The position numbers and the translations under genes were made by a program. Below the pieces are notes generated by a model that was not told the DNA's origin, did not search any database, and saw only the letters and a program-made list of their open reading frames with translations. From the NCBI GenBank assembly GCA_016800925.1, contig JABCPU010000223.1, positions 1-64,000 of the forward strand: 64,000 bases of DNA. Reading direction: 5' to 3'. The DNA is from Suillus spraguei. Taxonomy: Eukaryota; Basidiomycota; Agaricomycetes; Boletales; Suillaceae. Below, one piece after another: positions 1 to 11,879 of the stretch (the stretch's first letter is position 1; each line of letters begins with the position of its first letter).

Positions 1-579
1 CCGGAGTACGGGCCTTTGTCAAAGAGTATGTCAGATCCTGCACATCCTGCGCCCGAGCCAAAGTTCCGAGACATAAGCCCTACGGTCTACTCAAGCAACT
101 TCCCGTCCCAGAAAAACCATGGAATTCCATCTCTATGGATTTCATTGAACAACTTCCGGACTCATCCGGCTTTACAGCCATCCTCGTCATCATAGATCGT
201 TTATCCAAGCAAGCCATATTCGTCCCGACCCACGACACCATCACTTCTCCTGATCTCGCCCGCCTATTTCTCCTCCATGTCTTCTCTAAGCATGGAGTCC
301 CGTCCATGTAACCTCGGATCGAGGAACAGAGTTCGTATCCCACTTCTTCCGTTCCCTAGGAAAGGCATTGGACATTGTCCTACACTTCACATCCGGATAT
401 CATCCCGAAGGGGACGGACAAACAGAACGTGCCAACCAAACGCTGGAACAGTACCTCCGATCTAACTGCAACTATCAGCAGGACAACTGGTCCGAGCTGC
501 TGCCCTCGCAGAGTTTGCATACAATAACGCTCCGAGTGCCACTACCGGAGTTTCACCTTTCTTCGCCAATAAAGGTTAT
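1..579 (+). pseudogene. family A pol fragment: integrase
   Basis: Encodes the zinc-binding and core part of a gypsy integrase, readable as three frames when aligned with the intact copy at 56154-59620. Relative to that copy one C is missing near 305, the sequence near 463 is shifted, and another C is missing near 507, so the frame is broken at least three times. The integrase core would cut target DNA and join cDNA ends. At 579 it is interrupted by the solo LTR and continues at 2142 in the same gene, with the 5-bp duplication GTTAT at each side. Confidence 0.85.
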
Positions 580-2136
580 TGTCATATACCGTACATTCAG
601 GTCTAGATCAAATCCAATCCATGGACATCCAGACACCCAACCTTCACATATCCGATCCACCATCCACTCCAAATCCATATCCATCCGTGTCCATATCCAA
701 TCCGTGTCCATATCCAATCCGTGTCCTTATCCGATCCGAGTTCATATCCGAACTATTCCCGCGCACCTGCGCATTACCCCTTTTAGAATATACCTGTGTC
801 TCCGGCTTCTGGGTATCTCTGTGCTTCCGGTTCTCGGTGATCTCTGCCTCCGTCTTGATAAAGTATTTCATACAAGCTTCATCTCCGAGTTCATAGCCTT
901 ATGTCCCGCTGTACTTACTAATGTGTTTCCGTATGCTTCAGACATAGCCTCGGACTATCCATACTTACCCTCCGGCATGCTCCTACAGTATATAAACTTG
1001 TAGCACAACTCCTGCAGACCTTAGTCTGATTCATTGTTCCTACTTCTGTATATTCCTTTGATTACTCTGTATCCTGTTATCATGTCTATATAACTCCGTC
1101 TCCATTCTTGCACTTGGGCTCCGGCCCTTGTAAGCTTCCAACTCAGGCCTATGGGATTATCCCTAGGCCGGAGCTTTGATCCTATGTTCTATAATCTGTT
1201 CGGACTTCGTCCATCTCTGTCTATCATCTGTTTCACCTCCGACTCTACCTTTGGTAGTCTTATACTGTCTGTTTCTATTCCGGACCTTGTCCGGAGTAGT
1301 CTATACTATCTCTACACCATATCCGGACCTACTCCTCTCTAGTAGCCAACACTTCCTCTAAGATCCACAGAGCTACGCTCATCCGATCGTCCATCATCCG
1401 CTCCTCCGCTTCTCCCCCCTCCGCTCCTCCGCTCCTCCGCTCCTCGCTCCTCCCTCCTCGCTTCCTCCGCTCCTCCTCCGGCTCCTCCGCTCCTCCGCTC
1501 CTCCGCTCCTCCGCTCCTCCGCTCCTCCGCTCCTCCGCTCCTCCGCTCCTCCGCTCCTCCGTCCTCCGCTCCTCCGCTCCTCCGCTCCTCCGCTCCTCCG
1601 CTCCTCCGCTCCTCCCGCTCCTCCGCTCCTCCGCTCCTCCGCTCCCTCCGCTCCTCCGCTCCTCCGCTCCTCCGCTCCTCGCTCCTCCGCTCCTCCGCTC
1701 CTCCGCTCTCCGCTCCTCCGCTCCTCGCTCCTCCGCTCCTCCGCTCCTCCGCTCCTCCGCTCCTCCGCTCCTCCGCTCCTCCGCTCCTCCGCTCCTCCGC
1801 TTCCTCCGCTCCTCCGCTCCTCCGCTCCTCCGCTCCTCCGCTCCTCCGCTCCTCCGCTCCTCCGCTCCTCCGCTCCTCCGCTCCTCCCTCCTCCGCTCCT
1901 CCGCTCCTCCGCTCCTCCGCTCCTCCGCTCCTCCGCTCCTTCCGCTCCTCCCTCCTCCGCTCCTCCGCTCCTCCGCTCCTTCCTCCTTGGACTTCATCCG
2001 AAATTAAGGGCACATACTCGGGTAAGGGGCACAGCGTACGAGCTGAGGCCAAGCCCCTTTGACTTACAACCCTCCGGTACAACCCCATGTAAGACCAGGA
2101 CTTCTTGCTAATCTCCGGTTTTGCATGGTCGTAACA
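580..2136 (+). mobile_element. solo LTR, family B (1557 bp)
   Basis: Begins TGTCATATACCG and ends CATGGTCGTAACA, flanked by a perfect 5-bp target duplication GTTAT (575-579 and 2137-2141). Removing it restores the pol sequence across the join. It has a TATA box (TATATAAAC near 989) and a long internal minisatellite. Four other family-B LTRs occur in the window (8469-8967 partial, 13019-14375, 17701-20494 split, 18753-20105 reversed). No B coding region is present anywhere in the window. Confidence 0.95.
1408..1985. repeat. 8-bp minisatellite in LTR B (CTCCGCTC unit)
   Basis: About 70 tandem copies of an 8-bp unit, CTCCGCTC in one phase, with occasional single-base slips. The array is pure C/T on the + strand. 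Its complement would read as a long Arg-Ser-Gly-Gly-Ala-Glu-Glu repeat in two overlapping frames, which is a by-product of the repeat and not a protein gene. The G-rich strand (GGAGGAGCGG repeats) could form two-tetrad quadruplexes. Confidence 0.95.
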
Positions 2137-2141
2137 GTTAT

Positions 2142-2770
2142 CATCCGAACATTTCCATCCATCCGGAACGCGACCTATCCTCCATCCGTGCCCAGGAATA
2201 TGCCCTAGACCTTAACAAACTTCACCAGTTCCTCCGAGATGAGATGTCCGAAGCTCAGAAACGCTATCAAGGACCTGCGGACGCTAAAAGACAGCCTGCT
2301 CCAGACTTCCGGATTGGAGAACAAGTCTTCGTCAAAGCCAGTACTTCCGCTCCACCCATCCATCGAAGAAACTTTCGGAAAAGAATTTGGGACCATTCAA
2401 AATAATATCCCGCCCGGGTACTCATTCTTTCGCCATCCGACTTCCGGATTCTATGCGTTCCATACATCCTGTTTTCCATGTCTCGCAGTTAGAGCCAGCA
2501 GTTCCGAACACCATTCCCAATCGCATCCAGCCTCCTCCACCACCAGTCGAAGTCGACGGAGAACCAGAGTACGAGATATCCGAAATCCTGGACTCTAAAC
2601 TGGACCGTCGTAGGCACCACTGCCAACTTCTATACCTCATCCGTTGGTCCGGATACGAGGGAACGGACGAAGAAACTTCCTGGCTACTGGCCACAGAACT
2701 CGGAAATGCATCAGATCTCGTAGCGGATTTCCACTCAGCATATCCGGACAAGCCTGGTCCCATTGCTTGA
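2142..2770 (+). pseudogene. family A pol fragment: integrase C-terminus and chromodomain
   Basis: Continues the integrase from 579 and ends with a chromodomain-like segment (from about 2560 to 2740: EISEILDSKL, then LIRWSGYEG, then SWLLATEL), stop at 2768-2770. Chromodomains direct chromovirus integrase to particular chromatin. A 1-base deletion near 2340 (compare the intact copy) separates the integrase tail from the chromodomain frame. The codon that is a TGA stop in the other copy (56154-56156) is CGA here. Confidence 0.85.
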
Positions 2771-2827
2771 AGAGTACATAACGAAATATAAGTACAGTGA
2801 GGGCAGTAGCGGAAATCCGGATCTGGA

Positions 2828-3842
2828 CTAAGCACCAGTCTCCATTTCACCTCCGGCACCCCCAGTCTCCTCCCCAGTCCCATCCGCCATCTCTTCCCCA
2901 GTTCCATCCGCCATCTCCCCTCCATTCTCATCTGCCACCTCTTCCCCAATCTCCTCACCAGTGCCGTCCTTGTCGGATCCGGCAGAAACGGAAAGCCTAA
3001 ATCCGGTCCGGATTTCCTCGATGAGCAGGGCCTGGAATTCCCTCTGTTGCTGGAGGAAGGCCTCCATGGTGGAGCTCATCCGCTCCATGGCAATCCGACT
3101 CCCTTCCGCCGCCGCAATACCATCTTGGAGAAGTCCGTTGGTCCGCACCAACTCAGCAATGATGCCATTAGCAGCGGCCACCCAAGCCTGATCATCGTAC
3201 TCCACAAAGTCCTCATCCGTACCTTCGATAGTGACTGGATTAGAGAAGACATCCGCGTCCGCCACATCCGGAGTAGGACTCCTCTGACGGCGCTTGCCTT
3301 TGCCCTTCGGAGACGGAGTACCAGCAGGACGCTGCCTCTTCCGGCCCTTAGGCCCCTTAATGAATCCGGGCCTTCCAGGACAAGTGGCCTTGTCCTTCCG
3401 GCAGACGTCACAGGACTTAATCTACGAAACGTCGAAATCAGCGGATCCGAAGTTTTTCGGACGACTCACCATGGCATTCTTCTCAGCATCATCCCACTGG
3501 CACATCCGGCCCTTAGTGACGCAACGAGAGCAGTACCCATCCTTTGCCCCAGACGCAGGAGCAGCCTTGGCCTTTACCAACCCATTATTATCCGGATCCG
3601 GAAGAGTCCACAGCACTCACCTGAGCCTCAATCAGTGCTCTCCACCTCTTCTCCTCCATCTCCCTCCGGATTTCCGCCAACTCAATCTGCTTCAACTCCT
3701 CCTGCCTTTTCCGCTCCTCCGCCTCTTTCCGCTTCCGTTCCGCCTCGGCTTCCGCTGCAGCCTTAGCAGCTGCCAGTTGCTGCTCCAGATCCGCCACAAG
3801 GTCAGCAGCAGACTTAGGGGCAACGGATTTCTTTCCAGACAT
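2828..3842 (-). CDS. antisense Zn2Cys6 coiled-coil protein of family A retrotransposon (copy 1)
   Basis: Lies on the strand opposite gag-pol, between pol and the 3' LTR. Exons read on the minus strand: 3842-3621, 3571-3470, 3421-2828; introns 3620-3572 (49 nt) and 3469-3422 (48 nt) begin GTGAGT and end AAG and TAG. All junctions are phase 0; the spliced product is 305 residues. Residues 1-74 are an Ala/Glu/Lys/Arg-rich coiled coil. Exons 2 and 3 together form a six-cysteine cluster spaced CX2CX6CX13CX2CX6C, the Zn2Cys6 pattern of fungal transcription factors. Then come a basic stretch (KGPKGRKRQRP and KGKGKRRQR), a helical part and an acidic Gly/Glu C-terminus. Exon and intron lengths are identical in the copy at 54752-55766. 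The role as a transcription factor is inferred. Confidence 0.8.
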
Positions 3843-3895
3843 GTTAGGAGACAAGTTCTGTTAACAAGGATATGAAGTGGGGGTAGGAATCATTT

Positions 3896-3912
3896 CGGAC
3901 GTCTGACGTCCG
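3896..3912. promoter_or_regulatory. CGG-N11-CCG palindrome upstream of the antisense gene
   Basis: The sequence CGGACGTCTGACGTCCG is a 7-bp inverted repeat around three bases and fits CGG-N11-CCG, the site geometry of Gal4-type Zn2Cys6 dimers. It lies 53 bp upstream of the antisense start codon, and between that gene and the LTR. The second copy has the same palindrome at 54683-54699 at the same distance. Function is inferred. Confidence 0.55.
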
Positions 3913-4037
3913 TATATCTGTTGGATTACAGACTCAGCACTACAACCATCAAACTTCCCCATCGTCTCGCATTAATCTTGTCCGATCCGGATCGACGCTT
4001 CTTGTGCCTCAGGGGTTCGGCCCTAAGGGGGGGATAC

Positions 4038-4805
4038 TGTCATATACCATACTTCTAATCTCAGATCCGATCATATCCGTCCAGATCCAATCGTTTCCAT
4101 ATCCGTCCGGTCCACAGATCCTGTCCGGACCACCCATCCGAATGCACTCACTTCTCGCACCTTAACTCCCTGGTAAACATCTGCGTCTATCTCCTTTCGT
4201 CATTTCTCCTACTACCGGTACTCCGGCTGTTTATATTTCCGTCCTGTGTTACTGATCCGTTTCCTGTGTTCATTTCCGATTCATGCTTACTGATCCGCTG
4301 TGCAATAACTAATAGACTTCCGTTACACTTCGTACATAGCCCTCGGTCCCGGACTTGCTAATTACCCGTCTTAGATACTTACTGTATATAAACCACTTGT
4401 AGATCTCCGTAGAACCTTAGTTCGAATATCATCTTAGATTCTACTCATTCTGCCTCCTCCGGACTTAAGCCACTCTCCGCTTTAAGTCACCTTCCGAGAC
4501 TTAGGATTGACTCCTATAGTCTATACCTCCGACTCTATCTTCGGATAGTCCATCTCCATTAGTTTCTAGTTAGGAACTCGTTCCGAAACTAGCCTTAATC
4601 TCTGTCCTCTCCTTACGTTCCGAATTACCTTCGGACGTATTATATCCGACACCTTCGGCACCCAGATCCGTCACGCAACCCCTTCCGGGTCTTCGGACGA
4701 ATAACTCCTCCCTGAAATAAGGGGCATTACTCGAGAAAGGGGCACAGTGTACGAACTGAGGCCAAAGCCCTTCGGATCTCTCTACCCTTGAGTACAGTCT
4801 TAACA
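4038..4805 (+). mobile_element. 3' LTR of family A copy 1
   Basis: Starts TGTCATATACCATAC, ends GAGTACAGTCTTAACA, about 768 bp. TATA box TATATAAACC near 4386. About 35 bp downstream is AGTTCGAATAT, the 11-mer complementary to the primer site of the complete family-A element. Near the 3' end it has the motif AAGGGGCACAGTGTACGAAC shared with family B. Confidence 0.93.
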
Positions 4806-6432
4806 ACCCGTCACCAAGCACATTGGTAATTGATTTTGTCTATTTACGATATTGAACTGCATCACATTGCAGGTACCAAATTGGTGGTACCTGATGCACT
4901 ATCTCGCTGGCCCGACTACAACTCCGGCAAAGACGATAATGAGGACCAGACTCTCCTCCCTGATGCTCTATTTGTTCATCTCATTGACACCCACCTGAAG
5001 GATGTTTTGTCATCCTCTGACCCTCTCAACAACCTGTCTTCAAGACAGCATCTGACGCCCTTGATGGCATGTGCCTTCCCCCTATGAAGTCGGCACTCTC
5101 TGACTGGAAGATTGAGGAGAACGTCCTCTATTTTAAGAATCGTGCCTACATCCCACTGGCACATCGTCCCGATATCCTGAAAAGGTATCATGATCATCCT
5201 ACTGCAGGACATCCCGGTAGATTCAAAACTGAAGAACTCTCAAACGAGAAGCCTGGTGGCCAGCTATGGGCTCCTATATTCGGAAATACGTGGAGGGCTG
5301 TGCCCTTTGTCAGCAAATGAAAGCGGATACGCATCCTGTTCGACCTCCACTCGCCCCGATCCCCTCATCTGCGACTCGACCTTTTTCTCAGGTCTCTGTT
5401 GATCTGGTCACTGACTTGCCCATCTCTGGAGGCTTTGACAGTATCATGGTCGTGGTAGACCATGGCCTTACAAAGGGGGTAATTATTATCCCTTGTCTGA
5501 AAACCATCACTTCCGAAGGCATTGCTAAATTATTCTTGAAGCACGTCTATCGTCGATTTGGACTCCATGACAAAGTCATCTCTGATCATGGCCCGCAGTT
5601 CCTATCTCGCTTCTCCAAGGAACTTGCCTGACTTCTTGACTATGTCATTGCCCCATCTACGGCTTATCACCCTCAGACTGATGGTCAAACTGAATGGCTC
5701 AATCAAGAGCTAGAAACGTACCTGCGCATCTATTGTCGCAATAACCCTGAAGATTGGATAGAACACCTACCAATCGCCGAATTTGTCCACAACCACCGAA
5801 AACATGATGCAAGGAATGCATCACCCTTTTATCTAATGATGAGATGCGAACCACGCGCTATTCCTCACCTAATCCCCGACTCGTCTGTCTCTGCGGCAGA
5901 AGATCGAGTACGATCTCTGCAGAAGATAAGAGAAGAAGCAATCACCTGCCATAACATTGCAATGCAAACTATGGCCAAACGATCCCGAGGAGAAAAGTAC
6001 ACCCCATGGAAGATCGGAGATAAGGTCTGGCTATCTGCTGCTAATCTTAGACTCAAACTCCCATCGCAGAAACTTGCACCGAAACGATACAGACCTTTCC
6101 CGATCATCGATGTCTTATCACCCATCACATTTACGCTCAAACTCCCTCCACAATGGATAATTCATCCCACTTTCCATGCTTCCATCTTATTGTCCTATAG
6201 CGAAACAGACATACACGGCCCGAACTTCCCCAAACCACCACCTGATATTATCGAAGAAGAAGAAGAATACAAAGTAGAAGCAATTCTTTCTCACAAAGGC
6301 ACTGGCATTTGCCAACGCTATCTTGTTTCCTGGAAAGGATATTCATCGGGAGATAATGAATGGCTCCCAGAAAAGAACTTGAAGAACTCCGCTCAAATCC
6401 TGAACGCTTATAAGAAGCAACACTCCCTCTGA
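4806..6432 (+). pseudogene. family C copy 1 pol: RNase H end, integrase, chromodomain
   Basis: Reads the end of RNase H and the connection (from 4830), the HHCC-type integrase zinc region and core (5266-5631, with [14 protein letters not shown] and VVVDHGL), and an integrase tail with chromodomain (5836-6432; VEAILSHKGTG, then YLVSWKGYSSGDNEWLPE), stop at 6430-6432. A shift near 5240 and an in-frame TGA at about 5630, where the sister copy has sense sequence, break it. The end-joining integrase is therefore inactive. Confidence 0.85.
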
Positions 6433-6487
6433 TTATCTTTCAGTCAATCAAACCGCACAAGCACTTGATCAACTAAAGCCTTTCGAA

Positions 6488-7960
6488 ATGCCTTTCCCCA
6501 CTGCATACATCACCCCCATCACTATTGCCAACAATGACTCTGATTCCGACGCAGAAAATTACGGAACCCTCACTACTGAAATCGACAACACCTCCTATAT
6601 TGAAGCCGCCCTCCTATGCAAAGGACATGCTCTTGAGATTAAGAGAATCCTCACCAAAAGAGGTGCCTTCCTGCTTTACTTCTCGTCAACATTATCTGCA
6701 CCGCTGCCCTCATCGAAACCAACGTCAATGAAACTACAGAAATCATGTATCGCCAGCGTATCTTACATCTACAGAAACGCATTCGTTCTTACGCAATGCT
6801 GTTGCTTCCCTGTTCTTTTAAGAGCGATGTTGAAGAAGCTATTCACATCATGGCCAAACATCGAGCAGGTGTTGCTCGACCTCCCTCTCTGCAAAGAGAT
6901 ACGGACCCACTTCCAGTCCCTTCACCCCCTTCTTCGCCCGTTTATTCTAATATTGATGCCTTTGCTGGCTTATATACTGCTGTTCAGGAGATTGGACAGC
7001 TCACCAATGCAGTCGTTGAAACTATCCAGCAATTGGTCGTTGAAACAAGAGCAGCCAGAAATTTAGTTGAAGAAGCTATTACTGATCTGCAGCAAACGCA
7101 AGAGGACCTTGCTTCCCCATGAACCCCATCTCCTATTGAACGACCAACCTCATCGCCCCCTGTTATAGTCTCCCACGATCACCCCGCATGGTTATACGAA
7201 CCTTGCATGGACAAGCAGTGTGAAGATGCGAAAATATTAGGGGTCCCTGTCACTGAATTGGTGACGCTTGATCCTCAACTTCACAACCTTCATATTCACC
7301 CTCCCATGTCCATCCCAGCATCATTTGGTCCAATGCACCCTGCCTTGCCAGTCCTAGTAAAGGACTTCGGCATAACATCCCCTTCCTCCTCTGATGAACT
7401 TCTCATAGTTGCTGAATGAGAAACTACTCCTGATCTCCCAACATTGGCATACACCCTTACCACTAAACAGCAGGCACAGATCAGGCACGACAATGCCTTC
7501 GCCTTAAGTTGTATGACATGAAGGAAAGGGAAGAAGCACGCCAGATCCACCAGCCCCAAACCCATTATCTCACCATCGCCATTATGCATGTCTACCTCCA
7601 ACACTGATGAAAATATGAAATGTCGGTTTTGCAGCATTGTTGGACATCGGCAAAAGAATTGCCCTGAATACCAGTGTCAAATCTGTCTGCGACACGCCCC
7701 TACCCATCTATCTATCTACTGCCCTCAGCATATTGGAGATCCCCCATTTATGCTCACTTGGAAAGACAATGGATTTTATGATGCACTTCGTAGGTGGGAG
7801 CAGTATCTTATTAATCATCGATGAAGAAAGGCGGGTCGACGAGTGAGGACTGTAGCAGAAGAAGAAGCGGCTTATATGCTAGGGGGAAGTGCTGCTGATG
7901 AAGATATCGCTAACTATGATGACTATGATCCCATCTATGACGCCAATTGCGATATATGAA
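6488..7960 (+). pseudogene. family C copy 1: broken downstream ORF with CCHC knuckle
   Basis: Counterpart of the intact 489-residue ORF at 26876-28345. It starts at the equivalent ATG but shifts frame near 6670, and carries stops near 7120, 7418, 7520 and 7823. The knuckle region (CRFCSIVGHRQKNC, near 7622-7663) is still recognisable. It lies downstream of pol on the same strand, before a polypurine tract (AAAAAGGGGG, 7979-7988). Confidence 0.8.
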
Positions 7961-7991
7961 AGTCGGTGACTTTCCATTAAAAAGGGGGTAA

Positions 7992-8468
7992 TGTTACAGT
8001 CGTACGTGCCCCTATTCATTTTCTCTTTGTCTCCTCTACTTGTATATTACATAACATGACTTTGTCTCATATGCTCAATGCATCTGTACTATAGTTGCCT
8101 TCCTTCTTTGGATATGCACTTACGTTCTCACATCTCTCTTGGTCCATGCACACATATTGACCTATTTAAGCACATTGTATTATGCTTGTATACTTTACTT
8201 TAATCTTACTGGGTTTTACCTGGATTCCTCTTTGGTAAGGACCCCAAATCCTTAGTCATCTGAATCGTCTCTAAGTCTAAGCACTCCTTAGCCTTAGTCT
8301 CTATTCTCGAAGAACCTCTTAGACTTGTCTTTGAGGCAGAACCTTTGATAGTACTCAGAACGCGTTCCTTGTACTTTCACCTTGTTCTCTTTTGAACATT
8401 GTAGAACTTCCCAGCAGACTGTCCGTGTCTTTTCACTATCACTGGTGACACCACCCCAGTTCGTGACA
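7992..8468 (+). mobile_element. 3' LTR of family C copy 1
   Basis: TGTTACAGTCGTACG to CAGTTCGTGACA, 477 bp, about 90% alike to the C LTRs at 20495 and 28378. Contains the TATTTAAG promoter box and the downstream ACTTTAATCTT 11-mer. The terminal TAACA has become TGACA. Confidence 0.92.
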
Positions 8469-8967
8469 CTACGCTCGTCCAATCATCCAATCATCTGCCC
8501 CTCTGCTCTTCCGCTCCTCCAAGCTCTGGACCTTCGGACCTCTGGTCCTCCGGATCTACCCTATCCTATCCTCCGACATCTATGGATCTTTCCCTCCAGA
8601 GCTTTGCTCCTATCCTGCCCTGGAATTTGTCCAGGAGTCCATCCTTCATCCATTCTACTTGGAACTTGTTCCAGTAGTCTTACCATTACTCCCTACCATC
8701 CGGAAATAGTACTGGCGTGTTCCTGCACTCATCCGGAAGTCCTTTGGAGCTCTATCAAGCTATCCTGTCCTACAGAGTTCATCCGGACACCGTCCAGACT
8801 TCACTATAACTCCCCCTTGGACTTCATCTGAAATTAAGGGCACATACTTGGGTAAGGGGCACAGCGTATGAGCTGAGGCCAAGCCCCTTCGACTTTCCGT
8901 CCCTCCAGTACAACCCCATGTAAAGCTAGGACTTCTTAGTAGCCCCCAGTTTTGCATGGTTGTAACA
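8469..8967 (+). mobile_element. family B LTR, 3' part
   Basis: Matches LTR B from its minisatellite border (ACGCTCGTCC) to its end (CATGGTTGTAACA). The 5' part must lie left of the family-C element that interrupts it, outside the window. The minisatellite here is reduced to about two units. The next base, 8968, begins KDZ coding sequence, so this LTR sits in the KDZ gene. Confidence 0.88.
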
Positions 8968-11879
8968 GTATCTCAACCTGGCGCCGTGCAATCAAGTCCT
9001 GAACCATCATTTGATACCTGGGAGGAGACACTGCCAAGTGAGCCTGAAGACCCGTCCTTTGAGTTTGTGGACTCAATGTGAGAAACTACCATGAAAAAAA
9101 GAATACAAGTATGTATACTCAAATTCCTTGGTTATCAAACTAATATTTGACAGAATGTTCCCTTACTTCAATGGATACCAGAACGGTCCTCATACCTAGA
9201 TGAGATAATCCGTCTAGAGGGCCGTGGTGATGAAATTGCTCGAGAGATATGTAGTTGCAAGGGTGAAGAACCTTTACTTTACTGCTGCCGGGATTGCTTT
9301 GGAGCAGAAATGGTGTGCCGTGCATGTGTTCTTCAATGGCATGCACACAATCCACTCCATAGAGTTGAGGTACATTTATTAAGCATTAATTTGAGCTGCT
9401 GGACTTGGCAACTCACTTGCCCTTAGGAGTGGTGTGGCACATTTTTTATGCGAGTCTCTCTGAAGCTACTTGGCTTGTATATCCAGCTGGGTCACAATCT
9501 GGGAGAGAAGTGTTATAACCCTAAACCTGCTGCTGGCGATGATTTCATTGTTGTAGATGTCCACGGTATCCATGAAGTTGGCCTCAACTTTTGCAGCTGT
9601 GAAATGGCCCAAATCCATTATAAACAGCTACTTCGTGCTCAATGGTTTCCAGCTACTACAATGAATCCTCAAACTGCCACCACATTTGCACTCGTGGAGT
9701 TCTTCCACCTCCTCACATTTGAATCAAAGGTCTCCGCATATGAATTTTACCACAGCATCACTAGACGGACAGATAACACCAGCACCACACCAATTCGGGT
9801 ACATCTGCATTAATATTGGCCAATTTTCTGCTCACCGCTATTTCAGGATCGTTATTCAGCATTTATGCGAATGGTTCATCAATGGTGTCACCTCAAGGTG
9901 CTCAAGCAAGCAGGAAGAGGACACGATCCCAGCGGCATGGATGCAACTTCCGCTGGCAAATGCGCCGTACTCTGCCCAGCATGCCCTCACCCTGGAAAAA
10001 ATTTACCCGAGGGCTGGGAGGATACATCACACAATATCAGGTATGTTCAGGTGCACAGTTATTGCTGGGTGTTCACTAATAATATTCATTAGATGGAAGT
10101 ATGCTCTTTTCCTCGCCATTGATGTCAATTTTTGGCTCAAACGACAATGTTGATCCGAGTCTCAACGCTGGGTTGTGCTACTTTGTTGAAGAGACTGCAT
10201 ACAAACAACATCTAAGCGAGCATGGTTGTGAGCCACAGGAGGTATGTTAAGATTTCACCATTGCGCACACTTAGGCTTAGTATATTCTGTTCTTATCACA
10301 GAAAAGCACCTGTGTCAGTCATAATGCCATGAACATGGCTGACATGAAGTCATTGAGGAGGCTTGCAGCCACGGATGTTGGGACCGTGGATTGCGCAAGA
10401 CATGATATGAAACTTCCCAACAGAGTCAGTGATTTGCAAAAAGGTGAAAGGTGTGTTTTTTCAATCATTTTCTTGAGCCTCGTGGAGCTAAGCCTGGTAC
10501 TAGATATCTAAACATGGACTATTTAGTCTTTTCGGTGATGGTTGGGTTTGCTGTCGTGGTATTCAATCTCTCATACAACATCATGTGCCAATGGCATAAA
10601 AAACTATGGCCTCGCATGGCATCAATGCCACCCTGACTACAACTCAACCGCAACAAAATCATTCATTTTTTTGTCCCGAAGTTTCACCTTAACACTCATG
10701 TTCAATCGTGTCAAACAGAATTCTCATTCAACTTTGGGAAAAATGTCAGACATACGGACAAAGAAGCACCCAAGAGAGGGTGGGCAAACACATTAATCGT
10801 GTGGCATCAAGTACCAAAGAAATGGGGCCAGGAGCACACCATGATACTTTGGATGATCATTTTTCAGACTGGAATTGGAAAAAATTCACCATGCTTGGTT
10901 TCTGACTGGACTGTTTCATTCTCAATCTCATGTATTTCCAGGTCAAACTATGCTCCACAAAGTCAAAGAAGCCTCAAGGAGAGCTAAGCTTCACCAAGAA
11001 GAGCTTCACAAACTTCAACAATCAATTCCAGCACCATCACTCACTGTGTGGAAGTCGGAAATTGAGGCATGGGAGGAGGACAACACACAGCCCAACCTGT
11101 TCAAGAGCAGGGTCATTTGTAAGTTGTTTTTTCTACTCATTTGTCCGAAACTGACATATGACAGCTATGACTCAAGCTACTATATGCCGCCAGCTAGCTG
11201 AGAAGGAGGCTGCAGATTCACAAGCTGGTGTAGATGTCTCATTGCATGCCAACATCTCTCCAAGCATCTTCATCACATCAGGCATTGACTTACAGGATCA
11301 GCAGTAAGTATTGCAATGTCGTTGGAACCTCCTCTCATGAAAAATAATACAGACGGTGTTTGGCCATGGACATTTCCGCACTGGGTCAGCATGCGACCGA
11401 CACACAGAAGACCAAGATATTTAATTAAAGCGATGCTCTACAATATTGATTGGACAATTGGGCTCAAATCCAAGTCCTTTACATGCCCGCAGTTGCGCTA
11501 ATCCATGCCACAGAGGATGCTTGTCGTTCTGAAAGCACCACACCACTCAAGCCAGAGAAATTCCAACTCTGGTTACCATCCCAGCTCAACCCGCACCTTC
11601 CTTGCGACCAACAGCTTTGTGAATGTGAATGGGAACTCCAGTATGCTCAAGCCCATGACACATTGAACAATGTTTGACAGCACATCCATCTATTCACCCA
11701 CCTCAACACATTCAGGTCAGCGAATGTATGGGGTCAACGTGCCTCCACTCGTGCACGCACTGCTCTCAATCTTGCAGTTGAGAAGAAGCATGCAAGTAAG
11801 GCTAAATATAATGCCGCCTGGGATGCACTTACAGTGGCTCAAAAAACTGTCCGCATGTTTTGACATTTTTCACTATCCA

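Larger units (their letters stand above)
1..4805 (+). mobile_element. Ty3/gypsy chromovirus, family A, copy 1 (5' part outside window)
   Basis: The window opens inside the integrase part of pol and the element runs to a 3' LTR ending at 4805. It is about 90% alike, by eye, to the near-complete family-A element on the opposite strand at 53790-61733, which lets every part be identified. Order: end of pol, antisense gene, polypurine tract (G-run at 4026-4033), LTR. A family-B solo LTR (580-2136) splits it. Homology to a family-C pol restarts directly at 4806, so this element inserted into the C element at 4806-8468; its left target duplication lies outside the window. Several single-base frameshifts show it is dead. 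Confidence 0.9.
4806..8468 (+). mobile_element. Ty3/gypsy chromovirus, family C, copy 1 (3' part)
   Basis: Homologous to the complete family-C element at 20495-28850, starting in RNase H and running through integrase, chromodomain, the extra ORF and the 3' LTR. The 5' part lies left of the window because family-A copy 1 is inserted at 4805/4806. Its 3' LTR abuts the inner part of a family-B LTR at 8469, so this element had inserted into that LTR. Confidence 0.88.

Noticed and set aside
1408..1985. CRISPR-like or satellite array
   Set aside because: The 8-bp units have no spacers and lie within a LTR with target duplications; this is a eukaryotic genome.
1329..2088. Two long overlapping minus-strand frames rich in Arg-Ser-Gly-Gly-Ala-Glu-Glu, resembling a repeat protein
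   Set aside because: They are the translation of the 8-bp LTR minisatellite in two frames; array length varies between LTR copies and the frames have no conserved flanks.
2422..2958. Minus-strand Arg/Met/Gly-rich frame (and its counterpart at 55627-56172 +)
   Set aside because: Overlaps the sense chromodomain and the third exon of the antisense gene in another frame; composition is a shadow of the GATGGGACTGG repeats.
3047..3875. Plus-strand Pro/Ser/Leu-rich frames opposite the antisense gene in family A
   Set aside because: They mirror the Ala/Glu/Arg-rich coiled coil and the basic region on the other strand; no intron logic and not in frame with pol.
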